From the NCBI GenBank assembly GCA_034408855.1, contig JAWXCK010000145.1, forward strand, positions 1 to 25,203: a stretch of DNA of 25,203 nucleotides. Reading direction: 5' to 3'. The position numbers were made by a program, and so were the translations under genes. This document shows, in pieces, positions 1 to 7,918 of this stretch. This DNA comes from JAIYDQ01 sp034408855 (GTDB lineage: Bacteria; Planctomycetota; Planctomycetia; Pirellulales; Pirellulaceae). Every line of letters starts with the position of its first letter. Position 1 is the stretch's first letter. The notes below the pieces were generated by a model that did no database searches, was not told the origin of the DNA, and saw only the letters and a program-made list of their open reading frames with translations.

Positions 1-62
1 GGTTTTTGCAATCACTCAGTCCAGTGTTTTCCTTGTATTTCACGGCTAAAATCGATTGCGGA

Positions 63-1331
63 TCACGAAAACCACCCACAGTTTCTGCGGAAGAGCGAAT
101 CTTTTGAGTCGAGCAACACTTTTCGATTTGAATCGAAACCGTCAAACCACACTCCGTTCACTCTATATTCTGCACCACGTCCGACCGCTGAAATCTGTTC
201 CTGGTATTCAATTCCCTTGGTGCGTTTCGGCGATCGCCCCCACACACCAGGACCTCCATCGGTCAATCCAATAACCACATCAGCATTTCGAAGCGCAACA
301 CTACGGCGTTGCAAGAAGCTACTGCTCGGTATTTCCGGAAGATTTGGAAGTTGTTCTTCAACGATTTTGTCAATCTTCTTTGCAACGCGCTCTGGAACTT
401 TCGATCGAATTGACTTCAGAAGCGTTGAGGCTTTTTGCAAACTTTGCGGTCCAGCTTTTGCCGCGCCGCCCGGACCAACAACGGACGTTACAACATTGAA
501 AAGGAACTCGCCCTGTCCTTCGGGGGTCGAAAGTTGTTGCTCAAAATCTGAATAAATTTTATCGATGATCGCCTGACGAGCGTTCGGATTCTTCAATTGA
601 CGAGCGAAATCGCCAAACGTTACCAAACCACTTTCGATATCCTGAATCGCACCCAACGGATCAATTAGTAGCTTTAACTGAAAGGAAGCCGCGGAGCCAA
701 TAAGCTGAACTCCACCGACAATCAGCGTCTTCGGACCCTTATAGAAATAACCGTAATAGAATCGACCTACGCTCGAAGGGTAATTATAGGCCGCACCTCC
801 GGCTGCGCTGAAGAAATCACGCCAATACTCACTCCATTTACGATCGAAGATCGAACGCCCGGTTTCGGCTTTCCAATTGCGCGCCGCTAGATCCTCGCTT
901 AACTCGAAGTCACCGGTTTGCACCTTATCGTAGACTTCAATTGCTAGGTCATAGCTATTGGTTTTCGGATCAGCTTTGTATTCAAGCTTATCGAATGCGA
1001 CTGGTCGATCTGGTTTTCCAATACGGCGGGCGAAAAAGTCGCTTAAACTGCGTTTGTCGTCGAGACTCGATGACGATGATGATTCAGATCGCTTTTGGAT
1101 GAAATGTTCGCGACCGGGGCGTTCGACTACTTCATGCGTGACGATCGAGCCTTGCTTTGCGAACAAGCTGCCAGCTTCAGGCGTAAAGTATTCAAGTTGA
1201 ACTTGAACCAATCGCGGGTCGAAACTACGACCGTTCGAAACGGTTGGTATCGTAAGTTGCTGGCTGCTGCCTGAAGAATCGTTCGTACTTTGGCCAGTTC
1301 CTGAGTCTGCTGCGTTGATTGGGGCAAGGCG
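63..1331 (-). pseudogene. Polymorphic-toxin fragment with Tox-REase-5-like nuclease C-terminus
   Basis: This is a long open frame on the minus strand. Its last ~45 residues resemble the restriction-endonuclease-fold toxin domain Tox-REase-5: YQEQISAVGRGAEYRVNG, then FDGF, then LLDSK. The Asp of FDGF and the D-S-K triplet fit a PD-(D/E)xK nuclease core. Upstream is a Ser-rich stretch (SSSSSS) and a Gly/Ala/aromatic-rich segment around YNYPSSVGRFYYGYFYKG that may be a pre-toxin or export region. The frame stays open from the stop at 1332-1334, but its only early start is a TTG at 1211, and the residues before that TTG (SFDPRLVQ) look protein-like, so the true N-terminus appears lost. The frame ends at 63, only a few residues after the DxK motif, which is too early for a complete domain. 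Another minus frame stays open from about 90 to the window edge, so a frameshift is possible. By analogy it would be a secreted DNase toxin. The domain call rests on remembered family consensus. Confidence 0.5.
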
Positions 1332-1343
1332 TTATGGCTTGCC

Positions 1344-1808
1344 TTAAGTTCTCAATCGCTGAAATGCATGGTTTTCCTCCAATTCGGGATAGTATTCTAG
1401 AAAATCATTCAACAATTCGGCGTAGAACTTCTTCAGAACTTCTTTGAACGGTTTGTATGGGAATTGTAGACGGAAGTTACCCCCGTTCACTTCGTAAACC
1501 TCCATTTGCTTTGCCTGCGGGTCGTACTTGAAGCTCAGGTTGTTGCTGTAGTAGTCCGGCGAAACGGCGAAAGTCTCGTGATTTCCTCGTTCGAATTGGG
1601 AAACAACACCAACTAACTGATTGGCATAGTCGAGTACCTGTGAGTCAACTGTGAAAAAGCATCGTTTCTTGTTGTCGATGACAAACAAACGTCCTTTGCC
1701 TATTCTCCTCAGGCCCTTCTCGTCGAGACTCCGTAAGTCGAACGTCTTCCGATCCGCGCGAATCGTCGTAGGTTTTATGGAATAGTCTATCGTAATCGTC
1801 GTAGTCAT
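1344..1808 (-). CDS. Hypothetical protein, 154 aa (possible immunity or cassette protein)
   Basis: I do not recognise the family. The chosen start is the ATG at 1808 (MTTTITIDYSIKPTTIR), giving 154 residues; an alternative start further upstream would run through a poorly protein-like stretch. The product is soluble, with no signal peptide or membrane segment. It is rich in aromatic and charged residues, has a central YYSNNLSFKYDP stretch, and ends in an acidic, probably helical tail (KFYAELLNDFLEYYPELEENH). The stop lies only 10 bp before the toxin-like open frame on the same strand. Size and context would suit an immunity protein, but immunity genes normally follow their toxin, so it may instead guard an upstream, now degraded toxin. 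No convincing ribosome-binding site is visible, so this may itself be part of a frameshifted larger gene. Confidence 0.45.
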   Translation of the reverse strand: MTTTITIDYSIKPTTIRADRKTFDLRSLDEKGLRRIGKGRLFVIDNKKRCFFTVDSQVLDYANQLVGVVSQFERGNHETFAVSPDYYSNNLSFKYDPQAKQMEVYEVNGGNFRLQFPYKPFKEVLKKFYAELLNDFLEYYPELEENHAFQRLRT

Positions 1809-2034
1809 AGTCAGTGAACCCGGAATGCGTTTTGCCCAAATCATCAATAAAGATCTGAAGCACCTTTGTTTTGCGTCCATTCATATCTGTTCCAATGACG
1901 TCGTCGAAAACGTGCCGCACAGAGGTTTGAACACGGCTGTTAATAGAATGCTCACCTTTGGCTACAGCTTCCTGAACCAAGGATTTAACAAGACCGGGAG
2001 TACTGTTTGCGTGGCTAAACGTGCTCGACTGCTG
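1645..2034 (-). pseudogene. Gene fragment overlapping the 154-aa gene, unknown function
   Basis: This minus-strand frame is open from the TGA at 2035-2037 down to 1645. Its upstream half reads like real protein (SSTFSHANSTPGLVKSL, then SVRHVFDDVIGTDMNGRK, then LQIFIDDLGKTHSGF). From about 1790 on it becomes a charge-rich string typical of an out-of-frame shadow, and there the 154-aa protein is the better reading. The only start is a TTG at 1980, inside coding-like sequence. The simplest reading is a 5'-truncated or frameshifted remnant, perhaps the end of an earlier toxin module in the same cassette. The family is not recognised. Confidence 0.35.
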
Positions 2035-2155
2035 TCATAAACGTGAATCAAAGAAATAGCCCTTGCGAATGTGGTCCATTGCAGTCTCACCATGCTCTAC
2101 GACCGCTCCCCATCTCGCATTCCGAACCTTTGGTACTTTAATTGGGGCGTGGCTC

Positions 2156-2173
2156 TAGCTATCCAAATAGCTA
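2156..2173 (-). terminator. Perfect hairpin at the end of vapC
   Basis: TAGCTAT, a 4-base loop and ATAGCTA form a perfect 7-bp inverted repeat. On the minus strand its first three bases are the TAG stop codon of the PIN-domain toxin gene. No T-run follows, so this is not a classical intrinsic terminator. It could still protect the 3' end of the mRNA or act as a weak terminator. Confidence 0.35.
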
Positions 2174-2581
2174 GCTCGTATTTCTGTAATCCAGTACTCG
2201 TAGGTTTGGGACCCGTTGGAATTCCGACACGTTTGTGGTCAACAAGTCATAGTCATACTTCATGACTGTTGCGGCAATCCAATAGTCATGTGGGCCTATC
2301 GCAGTTCCCTTGGACGAAAGTTCTGCCACGATCCTCGCATGGATATCGGCTACGACTGAATCAATCTGGAGAACTGTAACGTACGAAAGAACTGTTGCAA
2401 TAAACAGACTTCGTTTGGCACGCCGTTCGTCAGAGTTTGCACGATGAATCCCGACCTTGAGCTCGGATTCCGTTATCACGCTCACACAAGGTTCGCCAAA
2501 TGACTCCCATTGCTTCAAATCGACGTCTCTTCCGTCGCGTTCCCAACGAATAAATACACCTGTATCGATTACGATTCCCAT
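2171..2581 (-). CDS. vapC: VapC-family PIN-domain toxin (ribonuclease)
   Basis: This 136-residue protein has the size and motif order of VapC toxins, which are Mg-dependent endoribonucleases that cut tRNA, rRNA or mRNA when the antitoxin is degraded. The first PIN acidic residue is Asp6 in IVIDTG. Glu38/Glu40 lie in ITESELKVG, Asp99 in GPHDYWIAA, and a TTN motif (Asn117) comes near the C-terminus. All catalytic positions seem intact, so the toxin is probably active. Its ATG overlaps the end of the antitoxin gene by 13 bp, the usual translationally coupled antitoxin-first layout. The exact RNA target cannot be read from the sequence. Confidence 0.88.
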   Translation of the reverse strand: MGIVIDTGVFIRWERDGRDVDLKQWESFGEPCVSVITESELKVGIHRANSDERRAKRSLFIATVLSYVTVLQIDSVVADIHARIVAELSSKGTAIGPHDYWIAATVMKYDYDLLTTNVSEFQRVPNLRVLDYRNTS

Positions 2582-2835
2582 GGATCATCAAGGTCCTTCA
2601 TAGATGATCGAACCTCAATCACGTCGCGTTCAAAATACTCCGCGTCATCGCCAAGTGTTGGCAGTTTGCGCAGTGCCCGATCCAAATCAGCCAACGTTTT
2701 TGGGCTTTCGATAGGGATAAGCCTTGCAACAGGAATCTGGCCCTCTGCGAGTTCGACGACTACTCTGTCGCGCACGACGTGACGGACCAAATTGGGCCAG
2801 TCGATTTTGCTTGATAAAAATTCGTGTCTTTCCAT
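2569..2835 (-). CDS. Antitoxin of the VapBC-type pair (Phd/YefM-like)
   Basis: This 88-residue product lies directly before, and overlaps, the PIN toxin gene. The ATG at 2835 was chosen because AGGGAG sits 7 bases upstream of it; longer readings start inside the presumed promoter. The N-terminal half (VVVELAEGQIPVARLIPI) matches the strand-turn-strand that Phd/YefM and some VapB antitoxins use for DNA binding, where the pattern is a short loop followed by Pro-Val-Ala-Arg-Leu. The acidic C-terminal half (DDAEYFERDVIEVRSSMKDL) would be the part that blocks the toxin. The protein probably represses its own operon. The family name of the antitoxin is less certain than its role. Confidence 0.8.
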   Translation of the reverse strand: MERHEFLSSKIDWPNLVRHVVRDRVVVELAEGQIPVARLIPIESPKTLADLDRALRKLPTLGDDAEYFERDVIEVRSSMKDLDDPWES

Positions 2836-2853
2836 TTCCGTTCTCCCTGGACC

Positions 2854-2859
2854 ATTATA
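2854..2859 (-). promoter_or_regulatory. Possible -10 box of the toxin-antitoxin operon
   Basis: A perfect TATAAT on the minus strand lies 18 bases before the antitoxin ATG. The best -35 candidate (TTAGCC, 18-bp spacer) is poor. If the box is used, the leader would be very short and autoregulation by the antitoxin would act here. Confidence 0.3.
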
Positions 2860-2996
2860 TCCCATTTCAACCTTGGTGGCTAACTTTTCACTGGCTTCAA
2901 CTAACCGCGTTATGCATTTATAGACCACTGCAACAGCAAATCGTCTGCAAATTCGACATTTCGTAATTCAGGGCGCGAACGGTTACCAACAGCCAG

Positions 2997-4430
2997 CTAC
3001 TTCAAGGTCTTATTCATTTCAAGCAAGGCATCCATGATTTTTTCGGAAGCATGCGATTCCAACTGGTTGGTTCCAGGCCACGTTTCATAGCCACCGAGTT
3101 TGAAATGCCGAGGGGTTGGCAGATAACCAAAAGATCCATGAGCCAACTCGACCATGAACGAAGAGGCAACACCGCTTCGCTGTTTAAACTCGAGTCCCGT
3201 TTCGGTGAACGTTTCGCAGGGCGAAGTGCCGATGCAAATATCGCCGATTCGGAAGACTTGTAACGGAATCTTGATCGTGGGAGTCGCTTTAGCGAGTTTC
3301 TTGATACGTGCAGCGTAGATAATCGATAGGTCGGACTTTTTCGATTGGCTAGTGATATTCGCTTCGGTCTGTTGTACCCAAGCAAGCAACTCATCGTCGA
3401 TTACGCGCCGCGGAATATCGAGCTCACGGTAGGTAGCGCGAAGCTCGGCTTGATTTTTCCAAGTCAGATTTGCGAGTGCTCCGTGAACTTTGCTCGCGGC
3501 ATCTTCTGCGACATACCGCATTTGTGCGTACTTAGGTTTACTGGCACGCGGCTTTAGAAAATTGATGTTATTGACATCGCCGCTCGTCCCATTGGCCATG
3601 GCGGCGACAAACGGTGGATCTTCATCGAAATTATTCTGAAGCTTCTTTAATGCTTCGCAATACATACCGTAGTAATCCGCCGAGATATGCCCTTCACCGA
3701 CGCCTCCGACGTAATGGAGAGAATAAGCAGAATAGACGGATATCATCCGGCCATTGGGTTCGCGAAGGGCGATCAACGAAATGCTTGGGTCAGTCGGGCC
3801 GACTGGTTCGACAAGATTCGGACTTCCACCGGGTGGATTCATTTTGACCAAATCGATTTTGCCAAAAGGGTTGACCGGAGCCGTCCCTTCTTTCATCAAC
3901 CAGCGGCGATTAAACAAATGTTCCGGAACGTCGACTGTCCCAAAAGCAATTTCGGCAGGCCGCAACAAATTTGTTGCCCGTCTAACGCCATCAGAAATTC
4001 GCTTGGCAACAAATAGTTGATACGTATCGAGTACTTGTTCTGACTCATAGTCACGTTCACCCAAAGCTGTTCCGGCCGAATGCGTGTGCGTGCAGCTTAT
4101 CAAGACATTGTCAGAAGGAATCCCCGTTGCTTCTTGAATCTGCTTCCTCGCTTCGAGACTCACATTGCGATGCATTCCCAAAAGGTCGCAAACGACCAAC
4201 GCGATTTTTGTTTTGCCATCATCTAGGACCAAGCATCGAGCATGCAATTCATCGTGGACATGCGTTGCAGGCGACGGAACAAAACCTCCCACAATATCGA
4301 TTCCCAATTCGGGCGTAATGTTGCTGGTCGCAGCACCGGCTCGAAACACCGATGGTTCGGTTGGTGCGGCAAACGAAGGGGATGCGAAAAAAATTGTGAG
4401 ACAAAATATCTTTGCAAGATAGTAACGCAT
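2997..4430 (-). CDS. Secreted neutral/alkaline ceramidase-like hydrolase
   Basis: This 477-residue protein belongs to the neutral/alkaline non-lysosomal ceramidase N-terminal domain family, Zn-dependent amidases that cleave ceramide to sphingosine and fatty acid. Residues 1-21 (MRYYLAKIFCLTIFFASPSFA) form a signal peptide with an Ala-X-Ala-like cleavage site, so it is exported. Family signatures include FRAGAATSNITP at the mature N-terminus, HDELHARCLVL, the SCTHTHSAGT metal-site motif, SLHYVGG, and the late EMNKTL tail. It is shorter than full ceramidases, and the immunoglobulin-like C-terminal domain seems absent. Planctomycetes carry many such short members whose real substrate is unknown, so ceramide is a family-based guess. 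It is transcribed away from the PSCyt/DUF1501 pair that starts at 4816. No good ribosome-binding site is seen. Confidence 0.85.
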   Translation of the reverse strand: MRYYLAKIFCLTIFFASPSFAAPTEPSVFRAGAATSNITPELGIDIVGGFVPSPATHVHDELHARCLVLDDGKTKIALVVCDLLGMHRNVSLEARKQIQEATGIPSDNVLISCTHTHSAGTALGERDYESEQVLDTYQLFVAKRISDGVRRATNLLRPAEIAFGTVDVPEHLFNRRWLMKEGTAPVNPFGKIDLVKMNPPGGSPNLVEPVGPTDPSISLIALREPNGRMISVYSAYSLHYVGGVGEGHISADYYGMYCEALKKLQNNFDEDPPFVAAMANGTSGDVNNINFLKPRASKPKYAQMRYVAEDAASKVHGALANLTWKNQAELRATYRELDIPRRVIDDELLAWVQQTEANITSQSKKSDLSIIYAARIKKLAKATPTIKIPLQVFRIGDICIGTSPCETFTETGLEFKQRSGVASSFMVELAHGSFGYLPTPRHFKLGGYETWPGTNQLESHASEKIMDALLEMNKTLK

Positions 4431-4477
4431 GGGAGAGACAAGCTTTCTAGGTAGGGGGTGGGCGAGTACGAAAAAAG

Positions 4478-4503
4478 GTGAGCCGCCGGCGCTAGCCGCG
4501 GGT
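4478..4503 (+). repeat. 26-bp GC-rich repeat, copy A
   Basis: These 26 bases, with the core CCGGCGCTAGCCGCGGG, match 17596-17621 exactly. At the second site the arm has an inverted partner; here no clear partner follows, so this looks like a half element. It is probably a dispersed intergenic repeat of the genome. Confidence 0.75.
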
Positions 4504-4592
4504 TCTTATGGCAACGAGTCCCGAAAGTCGGACGTTTAAGGTAGCGGCGCTACGACCAGGTCACCTCGCTACTTTACCAAATCTTGGGCCGC

Positions 4593-4637
4593 TGTGACTC
4601 AGCAAAATGTGACTCAGCAAAATGTGACTCAACAAAA
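4593..4637 (+). repeat. Three tandem 15-bp repeats
   Basis: Three head-to-tail copies of TGTGACTCAGCAAAA; the third has one change (G to A). A partial fourth copy (TGTG) follows. Function is unknown. It could be replication slippage or a cluster of regulator sites upstream of the PSCyt gene. Confidence 0.9.
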
Positions 4638-4815
4638 TGTGGCGATCGATCGAATCTGACACGCTTCGATGACTCCCTTCACTACGCTGCTGATAAAAAA
4701 TTCCGGATGTGAGCCAATTGCCGTTTTTATACAATGGGATGCGTGGATTCGACAAGATTTTCAAATAGGGTTGTGTCAAAATAGCGGAATGGGTTACCGA
4801 ACACCAAGGACTTTA

Positions 4816-7800
4816 ATGATCAGAACCGTTTCGATCTTCGCTGTGCTTCATTGCGCATCGGTCGTTGCCCAGGCCGCGCCGCCGATCCATTTCAGTCGCG
4901 AGATCCGTCCGATCTTGTCTCAGAATTGTTTCTTTTGTCACGGCCCTGATGACGCCGTTCGCGAGGCTGATTTACGCTTCGATGTCGAGGCATCTGCAAA
5001 GGGCGATCATAGTGGCTCGGTTGCGATCGTACCTGGAAAGCCTGCGGAGAGCCTTCTCATTCAACGCATCGAATCGAAGGATCCCGACGAAGTAATGCCG
5101 CCGACAAGGTTGCACAAAACAATTTCGCGGGAGCAAATTGATCTCCTCAAAGAATGGATTCGACAAGGAGCAGTCTGGGGAAAACATTGGTCGTATGAGT
5201 CTGTCGAACGGCCAGAGGTCCCTCGTAGCGACGAACCTAATCCTATCGATGTGTTTCTTGCAGAGCGGCTTACCAAAGAGAAGTTGGCATTTTCGCCACC
5301 AGCCGACCCGTCGACGCTCATTCGACGGCTGAGTTTGGATATTGTCGGCTTGCCGCCAACACAAGAAGAAATGGAAAAACTTTCGCAGCTCAGCCATCCG
5401 CAGATTGTACAATATTTTTTCGATCAACCTACCTATGGTGAGCATTGGGCGCGGCACTGGCTTGACCTGGCGCGCTATGCCGACAGCGCTGGATATCCGA
5501 GCGATCCTGGTCGAGAGATCTGGAGTTATCGCGACTGGGTCATTCGGGCGCTCAATGGGAACATGCCATTCGATCGCTTTACCGTCATGCAACTGGCTGG
5601 CGATTTGCTACCCGCCCCGACCGATGATCACTGGATTGCAACCGCCTTCCATCGCAACACGATGACGAACAACGAAGGCGGAACGAACGACGAAGAGTTC
5701 CGAGTGGCCGCCATCATCGATCGTGTCAATACGACCTTCGCAGTATGGATGGGAACAACGATGGCTTGTGCTCAGTGTCATACTCATAAATACGACCCGA
5801 TTACCAACCATGAATACTTTCAAATGGTCGACTTTTTTAATCAGAGCCAAGACGCTGATAAAAAGGACGAATCGCCGCTTCATTCGTTTGATACCGCCGA
5901 ACAGATCGAACAGCGAGAGAAGCTGCGTTCGCAATTGGCGGCTTTAGAAGAGAAGTTTAATACCCCCGATGCGAAGTGGTTGAAAGGGCAAACCGCTTGG
6001 GAAGAATCTTTGCCGCTGAACGCAGAGTGGAAGCTGCTGATGCCAACAGCAGCTTACAGCGATAGCAAAACGGAGCTTCGAGTGCAAACCGATGGTCGCG
6101 TGCTCGCGGCTGCTCCGAAAGAAGCGACCGATATCTATCAAATCGAGTTTCCGCTGCCTCCCTTCGACATCAAGGCGATTCGTATCGATGTGCTCACCGA
6201 TCCATCTCTTCCTCAAATGGGGCCAGGTCATGCGGGCGGAAACTTTGTGCTATCGCAAGTAAAAGCCGCGATCGTTTTCGACGATGCGAAGCTGGAACCA
6301 TCGCAAGAGACCGAACAGAAGCGAGACCCAATCCAACGTGAAATCCTGTTCTCGAACGCCTTTGCCGATGTCACACAAGTCGGCTTCAAAGCCAAGGATG
6401 TTATCGCCGAAAAATCCAACAATGCCAAGGGTTGGGCGATTGCTGGTTTTACCGGGCGTGAACACGCATTGACTCTTTTGGCGAAAGGATCCGAATCCTA
6501 TAGCGGACCCGGCAAGTTGTTGCTAACGCTCAGTCAAACATCGAAATACGCTCAACATACACTGGGGGCCTTTCGCGTCAGCGTTTCCGATGATGCACGT
6601 ATTGCCGATCTAGTAGATATTTCTCCTGATGTACTTCTCGCGATGCGTTCGCCTGTTGAGGAACGAAGCGAATCGCAGTCGAGTATCCTTCGCGATTACT
6701 ATGTGAGAAACGTCGCACATGAATCTAAAGTCGAGCGAGATCGCATTGCAGCGCTGACGAAAGAGCTCAATGCTATAAAACCTTTGACCGTTCCGGTCAT
6801 GAAAGACCTCGATGAGAAGCAACATCGCGTTACGAAGGTGCAGCTTCGCGGCAATTGGCAAGCCCTGGGCGACGAAGTTACGGCGGCGACTCCGGCTGCT
6901 TTCAACCCCATGCCACGCGACGCAACACGCAATCGACTTTCCATGGCTCGATGGCTAGTCAGTCGCGACAATCCGTTGACGGCTCGAGTTGCAGTGAACC
7001 GAATGTGGGAATCGGTCTTCGGAATCGGGATCGTTCGCAGCAGCGAAGAATTCGGTAGCCAAGGCGACTTGCCAGAACACCCCGAGCTGCTGGATTGGTT
7101 AGCCGCCGAATTCATGGATAGCGGTTGGGATGTGAAGCATATCCTGGCCTTGCTCTTCAACAGTCGGGCGTATCGTCAAACATCAGCAAGTACTGCGGAA
7201 TTGAATGATCGCGACCCGGACAATCGATGGCTTGCCCGCGGTCCGCGCTTTCGGCCTTCAGGCGAGCTCTTGCGAGATCAAGCATTGGCGGTAAGCAGTC
7301 TATTAAGCCTTAAAATGTTTGGACCACCCGTTCGTCCGCCAATGCCATTCCTGGGCCTCAAAACGGCGTTTGGAAAAGAGAACGATTGGGAACCCAGCAA
7401 GGGTGACGACGGACATCGACGCAGTATCTATACCGAGATACGCCGCAATAATCCCTATCCAAGTTTCAATACGTTTGATGCGCCGAACCGCGAAGTTTGC
7501 ACGATTCGTCGCGGTCGTTCGAACACGCCGCTACAAGCTTTTGTGACTTTGAACGATCCAGTGTTTGTTGAAGCCCATCAAGCAATGGCGCGACGAATCG
7601 ATAAAGACGGTGGCGACGATTTCGAATCTCGCGTTCGGTTTGCCTTTCGAATTTGCTTAGCGCGTGAACCGAGCGCGAACGACCTCGCATCGCTTAAGAA
7701 TGTCTATGTGAAAGCTCTGGATGTGTATCGAAACGATGCGGAACTGGCGAAGAAGATGGCGACTGAACCGATGGGGCCAGTGTCCGACGCGACCGACCCA

Positions 7801-7872
7801 GTCGAGCTGGCGGCTTGGACAGCCGTTGCGAGTGTTGTGATGAATCTCGATGAATTTTTGATGCGACGGTAA
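4816..7872 (+). CDS. PSCyt1-PSCyt2(DUF1549)-PSD1(DUF1553) cytochrome-like protein, pair 1
   Basis: This 1018-residue exported protein is of the Planctomycetes-specific type. The ATG at 4816 was chosen because AAGGA lies 5 bases before it and because a signal peptide (MIRTVSIFAVLHCASVVAQA) follows at once; another ATG at 4789 is possible. Residues 24-120 hold the PSCyt1 domain with a heme-c site CFFCH (Cys38, Cys41, His42). PSCyt2/DUF1549 follows from about 143 (NPIDVFLAERL, DIVGLPPT, YGEHWARHWLDLARYADS) and ends with a second CxxCH, CAQCH at 318-322. A region of about 260 residues in the middle, absent from the second paralogue, separates this from PSD1/DUF1553 (NPLTARVAVNRMW, then RSIYTEIRRNNPYPSFNTFD). 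It is presumably a periplasmic c-type cytochrome-like protein working with the DUF1501 partner 36 bp downstream. Reaction and substrate are unknown. Confidence 0.9.
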   Translation: MIRTVSIFAVLHCASVVAQAAPPIHFSREIRPILSQNCFFCHGPDDAVREADLRFDVEASAKGDHSGSVAIVPGKPAESLLIQRIESKDPDEVMPPTRLHKTISREQIDLLKEWIRQGAVWGKHWSYESVERPEVPRSDEPNPIDVFLAERLTKEKLAFSPPADPSTLIRRLSLDIVGLPPTQEEMEKLSQLSHPQIVQYFFDQPTYGEHWARHWLDLARYADSAGYPSDPGREIWSYRDWVIRALNGNMPFDRFTVMQLAGDLLPAPTDDHWIATAFHRNTMTNNEGGTNDEEFRVAAIIDRVNTTFAVWMGTTMACAQCHTHKYDPITNHEYFQMVDFFNQSQDADKKDESPLHSFDTAEQIEQREKLRSQLAALEEKFNTPDAKWLKGQTAWEESLPLNAEWKLLMPTAAYSDSKTELRVQTDGRVLAAAPKEATDIYQIEFPLPPFDIKAIRIDVLTDPSLPQMGPGHAGGNFVLSQVKAAIVFDDAKLEPSQETEQKRDPIQREILFSNAFADVTQVGFKAKDVIAEKSNNAKGWAIAGFTGREHALTLLAKGSESYSGPGKLLLTLSQTSKYAQHTLGAFRVSVSDDARIADLVDISPDVLLAMRSPVEERSESQSSILRDYYVRNVAHESKVERDRIAALTKELNAIKPLTVPVMKDLDEKQHRVTKVQLRGNWQALGDEVTAATPAAFNPMPRDATRNRLSMARWLVSRDNPLTARVAVNRMWESVFGIGIVRSSEEFGSQGDLPEHPELLDWLAAEFMDSGWDVKHILALLFNSRAYRQTSASTAELNDRDPDNRWLARGPRFRPSGELLRDQALAVSSLLSLKMFGPPVRPPMPFLGLKTAFGKENDWEPSKGDDGHRRSIYTEIRRNNPYPSFNTFDAPNREVCTIRRGRSNTPLQAFVTLNDPVFVEAHQAMARRIDKDGGDDFESRVRFAFRICLAREPSANDLASLKNVYVKALDVYRNDAELAKKMATEPMGPVSDATDPVELAAWTAVASVVMNLDEFLMRR

Positions 7873-7882
7873 CAGTTGGAAG

Positions 7883-7918
7883 GGACTTAAGCGACAAAAA
7901 GGACTTAAGTGACGAAAA
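7883..7918 (+). repeat. Two tandem 18-bp repeats over the DUF1501 start
   Basis: GGACTTAAGCGACAAAAA (7883-7900) is followed directly by GGACTTAAGTGACGAAAA (7901-7918), 16 of 18 identical. The second copy supplies both the AAGGA-type ribosome-binding site and the GTG start; in the first copy the GTG position is GCG. Confidence 0.85.

Larger units (their letters stand above)
4431..4815. other. Intergenic region between divergent genes
   Basis: This stretch lies between the ceramidase-like gene (minus) and PSCyt pair 1 (plus), and must hold promoters for both. It contains a 26-bp repeat arm that recurs at 17596 and three tandem 15-bp repeats at 4593-4637. An upstream extension of the plus frame from 4669 exists, but its residues are not protein-like before the signal peptide. 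No convincing promoter pair was picked. Confidence 0.6.

Noticed and set aside
1127..1327. 66-residue minus-strand open frame at the 5' side of the toxin fragment
   Set aside because: The overlapping toxin frame gives a more protein-like reading through the same bases, and this frame turns basic and ends at once.
1332..1360. Terminator hairpin (GGCAAG/CTTGCC) between the 154-aa gene and the toxin fragment
   Set aside because: The stem is only 6 bp and no T-run follows on the minus strand.
4593..4637. Possible CRISPR-like array
   Set aside because: The 15-bp copies are directly adjacent without spacers and number only three; no cas genes are nearby.
4972..5592. 206-residue minus-strand open frame inside the pair 1 PSCyt gene
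   Set aside because: It is antisense to a clear coding region with conserved heme and PSCyt2 motifs; its product shows no domain pattern.
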